Source: Candidatus Omnitrophota bacterium
GTDB taxonomy: Bacteria > Omnitrophota > Gorgyraeia > Gorgyraeales > Gorgyraeaceae
Length of the DNA stretch: 61,967 nt
Direction: 5' to 3'
Assembly: GCA_018819285.1 (NCBI GenBank)
Contig: JAHJQM010000020.1
Span: 1 to 61,967, forward strand
In this document: positions 57,869-61,967 of the stretch, in pieces
Position numbering within the stretch: position 1 is the stretch's first letter
Layout of the letters: the number at the start of each line of letters is the position of its first letter
The notes under the pieces: model-generated
What the model saw: the letters and a program-made list of their open reading frames with translations, nothing else
The model's database searches: none
Told to the model about the DNA's origin: nothing
Program-made: the position numbers and the translations under genes

Positions 57869-58604
57869 GCCCTCTCCTTTTTTCTATTATCCATGACGCC
57901 AATATGCCAGTTTCATAAAGCACCAGCATTGGTACTGCGAATATCAACATATTTATAATATCCTGCGTCGGAGTAATAATAGCTGCTATGATAAAAATAA
58001 TCACTATCGCGTATTTACGATTTTTACTGAAAAATATAGTATTCGAGATACCTATCTGCGATAAAAGCGCCATAATGACAGGCATCTGAAATATCCCTGC
58101 TCCTATTAACAGTAACGCGCCTGCGAATGAAAAATATTTGCCTATGCTTATCATTGGAAAAGCTGCGTCTCTGGCAAAATTAATAAGAAACTTCAGTGCA
58201 AACGGCAGCGCAAGAAAATAAGAAAATATTATACCTAACATTGAGAGCAAAAATGAAATTATTAACCAGCTTATTATAGTTTCTCTTTTATCATGCGGTA
58301 CTGCTGGCATTAAAAATAACCCAAGCTGGAATAAAACAAACGGCAAAGAGATTATAAACCCTGCTAAAATAGACAACCTCATATATGTAGTAAAAACTTC
58401 CGTAGGTGATGTAAATATAAAATTATCTATTATGTCTAACGCAGGCAATCTTAATATATCAGAAATCTTATCTACAAACACAAAGGAAAAAATAGCCGCC
58501 GCCACAAAGAAAATAAGGCTCGCTATAATGCGCTTACGCAATTCCTCCAGATGTTCTATTACTGACATTTTATTCTGATATACCCCATCTGTCCAGAGTG
58601 CCAT
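57834..58604 (-). CDS. tatC: Sec-independent protein translocase TatC
   Basis: The six-helix Tat receptor that binds the twin-arginine signal. SVIEHLEELRKRI near the start, the Glu-containing first periplasmic loop (FTSPTEVFTTYMRLSI) and the C-terminal AIITPTQDIINM are characteristic. 256 residues. AGAGG lies before the first ATG. No tatA/tatB is in the window. It forms an operon with a Tat-signal DUF362 protein and a polyferredoxin. Confidence 0.95.
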   Translation of the reverse strand: MALWTDGVYQNKMSVIEHLEELRKRIIASLIFFVAAAIFSFVFVDKISDILRLPALDIIDNFIFTSPTEVFTTYMRLSILAGFIISLPFVLFQLGLFLMPAVPHDKRETIISWLIISFLLSMLGIIFSYFLALPFALKFLINFARDAAFPMISIGKYFSFAGALLLIGAGIFQMPVIMALLSQIGISNTIFFSKNRKYAIVIIFIIAAIITPTQDIINMLIFAVPMLVLYETGILASWIIEKRRGHEKRINIRKIT

Positions 58605-58629
58605 ACCTGCCTCTCTTTGCGCTATAAAC

Positions 58630-58656
58630 TTGACAAACCTTAAGGCATATTATAAT
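58630..58656 (+). promoter_or_regulatory. Promoter of the desulforedoxin gene
   Basis: TTGACA (58630-58635) with TATAAT (58651-58656, 15-base spacer) or TAATAT (58653-58658, 17-base spacer). It lies 32 bases before the ATG, which has GGGAGG in front. Confidence 0.7.
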
Positions 58657-58687
58657 ATATAATTTGTAATTTGAAAAGGGAGGTTTT

Positions 58688-58813
58688 ATGGCGGTAAAAA
58701 AGGTTGGAGAAAAGTATAGGTGCAATGTTTGCGGAAATGAAGTAACTGTTACAAAGGTAGGCGGCGGGGAATTAGTTTGTTGTAACCAGCCAATGGAAAA
58801 AACAGCCGGTTAA
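58688..58813 (+). CDS. Desulforedoxin-like protein
   Basis: A 41-residue ORF below the track cutoff. YRCNVCGNEVTVTKVGGGELVCC gives the CxxC...CC iron site of desulforedoxin and of the N-terminal domain of class I desulfoferrodoxin. The mature FeS4 dimer is an electron carrier or a redox buffer. It has its own promoter and strong ribosome site. The class II superoxide reductase at 24612 lacks exactly this domain, so the two may work together. Confidence 0.93.
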   Translation: MAVKKVGEKYRCNVCGNEVTVTKVGGGELVCCNQPMEKTAG

Positions 58814-58833
58814 AATAATTTTAATGCACAAAT

Positions 58834-59331
58834 TTAGCTATGTTTTTCCCAGCGCAAAACTTCCTTTAGGCTTTTCTTTGCACGAGGCTTTTCTTCTTTT
58901 TTAGGATATCCGACTGTTACCATGCTTACCAGCTTATAACCATCAGGTGCGTTGAATATCTTTCTAATATCTTCTGCATAATCTTTTTTATCCCCTGCTA
59001 CCCAGCATCCTCCCAGGCCCAAAGCCTCTATTGCAAGAAGCATATTTTGCGTGGCACTAGAGCAGTCCTCAATATAGTATTTTGTATCTTTAGAAAATAC
59101 TGCTACGAGATGCGAAACATCTTTAATGAACGGCCCGTTCGGGCACATGTCGCATATTCTTTTAAGTGTTCTTTTATCCGATGTTACTATAAACTCCCAC
59201 GGCTGTTCATTTCTAGCAGTTGCAGCCAGTCTTCCTGCGTCTACAATTTTTTCTATCAAATCTTTTGAGACAGTTTTATCTGAATATTCCCTTACGCTCT
59301 TTCTATTTTTTATTACACCAAAAAATTCCAT
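58834..59331 (-). CDS. Nitroreductase-family protein
   Basis: 165 residues with the FMN-binding patterns NRKSVREYSDKTV, AATARNEQPWEFIV, DCSSATQNMLLAIEALGLGGCWV and VTVGYPKKEEK. Cytoplasmic, without a signal peptide, unlike the related protein at 28406. It probably reduces nitro-compounds, quinones or flavins with NAD(P)H. It is followed closely upstream by a radical SAM gene (3 bases), suggesting co-transcription. Confidence 0.9.
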   Translation of the reverse strand: MEFFGVIKNRKSVREYSDKTVSKDLIEKIVDAGRLAATARNEQPWEFIVTSDKRTLKRICDMCPNGPFIKDVSHLVAVFSKDTKYYIEDCSSATQNMLLAIEALGLGGCWVAGDKKDYAEDIRKIFNAPDGYKLVSMVTVGYPKKEEKPRAKKSLKEVLRWEKHS

Positions 59332-59334
59332 ACG

Positions 59335-60609
59335 CTATCCCTGAGACTTGTTCAGATTCGAAGTAAACCGTCTAATCTCCCTTGCCTTGCGGATATAAGC
59401 CGGCATCAAAAGCTCTGAAAATATAGACTTATTATGCCACAAAGGATCGATGCCATCTTTTATTATTTTATTTTTTACCAAAACCTTATAATCCAAAGTC
59501 CCTGGTATCGGAGAGTAAGATGCCAAAATCGCCTTTGCGCCCAGAGAGTTTATAAAAATAATGTCATCCATAGTATTCTCCATATCAATATAACTTGCGC
59601 CCATTAATATATAAACGCCGAGGTCTTTTTTCGTAAAACCTGCTTCTTTTAGATTTCTAAGGGCGAGTTTCAAGTCATTATTGCTTACCTTTCCTCCTGT
59701 AAATTGCTGGATGCCCTCATCAGACGTTTCGAGTGATATGCATAGGTCCCTGAAATTTGTTTTTTTAAAAAGCTCCGCGAGCTCTTCGTCTATAAACCTG
59801 GCGTGTAATCCATTTGGCGTGTGAAAGGTAAACTGCATGCCTGATGCAATAATAAGCCTCAAGAATCTTTTAATGCCTTCTGAATTTTTATAGGCCAGGG
59901 CGTCATCGTAGAAAACAAAACTCTTTGTCCCGAAAACCCTGTTATGATGCATTACTTCTTCAAATAGATTTACAGGGTCTTTCATCTCGAATTTTGCTCC
60001 AAATATTCTGGAGGCGCAATAAGTACATCTGAAAGGGCATCCTGTGGTAAGCTGTATAGGAAGTATCTCTTTATCCGCTAATAAATCATACGCGGGATAA
60101 AAACCGCTTTGGCAAAAATACTCTTTATCAAGATAACTTCCTTTCCATACAATATCTGCATTGCTTGTAGAACATGCGTGCTTATGACAGATAGTGGCAT
60201 AAATACCGCCTAATGTTATAGGCGTTTTATTAAAACGCTCTTTCAAGAACCTTATGGCAAGATGAGCCCCCGGATACCAATAAGTCATTCCAGAAGTAAC
60301 GTATATCTCATCTATTTCTGAAAAAGATGATATCTTTTCTAAAAATCCCTGAATAGATATGCCGTACCTGAAATAAGGCCTTTCTATATCTTTCAATATC
60401 TCCGGCTTTTCTATTTTTTCTTTTCTTATCTTTGAAAAACCATATTCGTCTTTACGCCTCGAGCATCCTTCCATGCAATCTATCAGATTTATCCTAGCGC
60501 CTTTCCTGCGCAAAAATTCCCCTATGCGTAATAGTCCGACTGGCTTTATGCCAAAATCATATGCGCTGAAATCATATATCCATGGATTGACTAAAAGTAT
60601 ATTTTTCAT
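59335..60609 (-). CDS. B12-binding-domain radical SAM protein
   Basis: 424 residues. The N-terminal domain (ILLVNPWIYDFSAYDFGIKPVGLLRIG...YVTSGMTYWYPG...ITLGGIYAT) is cobalamin-domain-like. The radical SAM motif is CPFRCTYC around residue 190, followed by FVFYDDALAYKNSEG and LCISLETSDEG. The substrate is unknown. The start overlaps the lemA stop by 1 base. It is distinct from the similar gene at 50183. Confidence 0.88.
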   Translation of the reverse strand: MKNILLVNPWIYDFSAYDFGIKPVGLLRIGEFLRRKGARINLIDCMEGCSRRKDEYGFSKIRKEKIEKPEILKDIERPYFRYGISIQGFLEKISSFSEIDEIYVTSGMTYWYPGAHLAIRFLKERFNKTPITLGGIYATICHKHACSTSNADIVWKGSYLDKEYFCQSGFYPAYDLLADKEILPIQLTTGCPFRCTYCASRIFGAKFEMKDPVNLFEEVMHHNRVFGTKSFVFYDDALAYKNSEGIKRFLRLIIASGMQFTFHTPNGLHARFIDEELAELFKKTNFRDLCISLETSDEGIQQFTGGKVSNNDLKLALRNLKEAGFTKKDLGVYILMGASYIDMENTMDDIIFINSLGAKAILASYSPIPGTLDYKVLVKNKIIKDGIDPLWHNKSIFSELLMPAYIRKAREIRRFTSNLNKSQG

Positions 60610-61175
60610 TAAAAAGTAACCTTGGGAACCTCTTTTGCGCCTTCGGCTGCCTTAAAATAAACTCTTGGCTGACCTAAACCCCTCAAACTACAAAAAACGC
60701 TGCCGAATATAGTCCTTTGATATGCATTGAATGTTTTTACCGAATCATTGTACCTCATCCTTTCAACCGCAATCCTGTTTTCAGTACCTTCTAATTGCGC
60801 ATGAAGGCTCAGGAAATTTTCATTTGCCTTTAATTCAGGATAATTTTCTGACACCATTAAAATCTTTGACAATGCGTCTGTTATAGCATTGGCTGTCTGT
60901 ATCTTATCTTGAGTAGTTGCTGCCTTTGCCCACTGACTCCTAAGCTCTGTTATTTTTTCAAAAGTACCTCTTTCATGCTCCATGTAGCCTTTTACAGTGC
61001 TCACCAGATTAGGAATCAGGTCAACCCTTCTTTGGAGTTGATTCTCAACCTGAGCCCAGGTATTATTTACCTGCTCGTCCAGGATCACAGGCTTATTAAG
61101 TCCCGCTATAACCATTCCCCCAAAAACTATTACTACTCCTGCAATAATCAATAAAACCATTCCTATTTTTTTCAT
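60609..61175 (-). CDS. lemA: LemA family protein
   Basis: An N-terminal membrane anchor (about residues 5-25) and a helical bundle: VNNTWAQVENQLQRRVDLIPNLVSTVKGYMEHE and NRIAVERMRYNDSVKTFN are signatures. C-terminal residues after QPRVYF are short. 188 residues, standard. The role of LemA is not settled; it is nearly always encoded with a TPM-domain protein, as here 17 bases upstream. Confidence 0.95.
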   Translation of the reverse strand: MKKIGMVLLIIAGVVIVFGGMVIAGLNKPVILDEQVNNTWAQVENQLQRRVDLIPNLVSTVKGYMEHERGTFEKITELRSQWAKAATTQDKIQTANAITDALSKILMVSENYPELKANENFLSLHAQLEGTENRIAVERMRYNDSVKTFNAYQRTIFGSVFCSLRGLGQPRVYFKAAEGAKEVPKVTF

Positions 61176-61192
61176 ATCTATCTCCCTATTTT

Positions 61193-61933
61193 TTACCAGC
61201 GACCGGACGCTCCACCGCCACCTGAAAAACCACCTCCAAAACCTCCGAATCCTCCGCTAAATCCTCCTGAGCTGCTCCCGCCATGCCAATAACCGCCCCT
61301 GCCTCTGCCTGTACCTGACATTGGAAAAAACCAAAAAAACCTGATTCTAATGAATATTATAATAAGAATAAGTATAAATAAAAAGTCAAAAATAGAAGGC
61401 TGTTTTGAAGATGCTGCTATTTTTATATTTTCCAATTCGGATATTTCCACATTGTATTCTCCGGCTATCAGCTTGCTTACAACTGCCGCACCCTGAAGAA
61501 GTCCTGCGTTGTAATCACCGTTTTTAAAAAATGGAAGCATAGACTTTTCGATTATATTTTTAGCCAACGCATCAGGTATTGCGCCCTCCAGGCCATATCC
61601 CACTTCTATCCTCATCTGCCTGTCTTTTACAGCCACGAGCATCAAAACCCCATTATCTTTGCCTTTTTGTCCAATGCCCCATTTTTCAAAAATCTTTACC
61701 GCATAAGTTTCTATGTCCAGCGGCGCAGTCGTATCTATGGTCAGAATAGCCAGCTGGCTTGTAGTTTTAACTTCAATCTCCGAAGAAAGCGCCGTGAGTT
61801 TTGCTTTTGTTTCATATGATAAAATACCGGCGTAATCGCTAACATAACCAGCATAGTTTTTAAAATCGGCTTCTTCACAGAACCCGATGCCTGTAAAAAT
61901 AAAGAAGGTGGCTATTATAAATATCTTTTTCAT
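61193..61933 (-). CDS. TPM-domain membrane protein (YgcG family)
   Basis: A signal peptide (about 20 residues), a TPM_phosphatase domain to about residue 160 (VSDYAGILS, QLAILTIDTTAPLDIETYAVKIFEKWGIG, VLMLVAVKDRQMRIEVGYGLEGAIPD), one membrane helix and a Gly/Ser-rich tail (GGFSGGFGGFGGGFSGGGG) ending in RW. This is the usual partner of LemA in the envelope. 246 residues. Its ATG overlaps the stop of a gene that continues beyond the window. Confidence 0.93.
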   Translation of the reverse strand: MKKIFIIATFFIFTGIGFCEEADFKNYAGYVSDYAGILSYETKAKLTALSSEIEVKTTSQLAILTIDTTAPLDIETYAVKIFEKWGIGQKGKDNGVLMLVAVKDRQMRIEVGYGLEGAIPDALAKNIIEKSMLPFFKNGDYNAGLLQGAAVVSKLIAGEYNVEISELENIKIAASSKQPSIFDFLFILILIIIFIRIRFFWFFPMSGTGRGRGGYWHGGSSSGGFSGGFGGFGGGFSGGGGASGRW

Positions 61934-61965
61934 GAAAGTTTTTCTATCTCTTTAAGATACCTTTC
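61930..61965 (-). CDS. C-terminal end of an upstream gene, cut by window edge (tentative)
   Basis: One minus-strand frame from the window end reads ERYLKEIEKLS and stops with TGA that overlaps the TPM gene ATG (ATGA), the coupling pattern seen throughout the window. Only 11 residues are visible, so no family can be named. Confidence 0.4.
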   Translation of the reverse strand, partial: ERYLKEIEKLS

Positions 61966-61967
61966 AA

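Noticed and set aside
1-61967. CRISPR array, tRNA, rRNA, integrase or prophage genes
   Set aside because: No regularly spaced repeats, no cloverleaf with CCA-type acceptor in any intergenic gap, and no recombinase or phage proteins among the frames.

Overview
The window looks like a chromosomal segment of an AT-rich, anaerobic, Gram-negative-type bacterium. Evidence for this is an outer-membrane beta-barrel protein, Sec and Tat export, ferredoxin-linked 2-oxoacid oxidoreductase, rubrerythrins, superoxide reductase, flavodiiron protein, prismane protein, many radical-SAM enzymes, and no respiratory oxidase or catalase. Gene content and style suggest Candidatus Omnitrophota (OP3) or a relative. 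That is a guess from gene families, not a phylogenetic result. I see no rRNA, tRNA, CRISPR array, phage or transposase gene.

Layout. 1-8.7 kb: the 3' end of a lactate-racemase-like gene, an outer-membrane protein, D-Ala-D-Ala carboxypeptidase, NAD synthetase, a small permease, Era, a NicO-type metal permease, a GH5 glycosidase, a 27-codon small ORF and an 8-oxoguanine glycosylase. 8.7-25.8 kb: a leftward block of about 25 genes for oxygen, peroxide, superoxide and NO defence plus iron uptake. It is read from two promoters that share the same palindrome over the -10 box, and one of them drives an Rrf2 regulator. 25.8-35.3 kb: a PHP-kinase fusion, a cold-shock protein with two promoters, a response regulator, an exported nitroreductase, a Ca2+ ATPase, ZIP, thioredoxin reductase, and a DUF134 / Cys-Cys peptide / permease operon. 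35.4-35.8 kb: a 355-nt, GC-rich, highly foldable non-coding element. 36-49 kb: housekeeping genes (YggS, DJ-1, Maf, Fba, DusB), a divergent pair of homospermidine synthase paralogues with ornithine decarboxylase, and an Elp3-like radical-SAM enzyme fused to a guanidino-modifying-enzyme-like domain. 49-55.4 kb: a rightward run with PAS-HD-GYP, three radical-SAM enzymes (two spore-photoproduct-lyase-like), a DUF362 ferredoxin and a nucleoside phosphorylase. 55.4-62 kb: a NapH/NapG-like polyferredoxin, a Tat-exported DUF362 protein, TatC, desulforedoxin, nitroreductase, a radical-SAM enzyme, LemA and a TPM-domain protein.

How the genes work together. The central block forms a chain. A 2-oxoacid:ferredoxin oxidoreductase, ferredoxin, rubredoxins and flavin reductases could supply electrons to Tpx, neelaredoxin, rubrerythrin, flavodiiron protein and Hcp. 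FeoB and a DtxR-FeoA repressor supply and control iron. The matching Rrf2-type operators make it likely to be one stress regulon.

A second theme is DNA structure. At least eleven long inverted repeats sit at gene ends, several carrying the stop codon of the preceding gene. One lies inside an ORF at a domain-fusion junction. A leader with hairpin, ribosome site and start codon is present twice. Several genes have a -10 box only 6-10 bases before the start codon, which suggests leaderless mRNAs.
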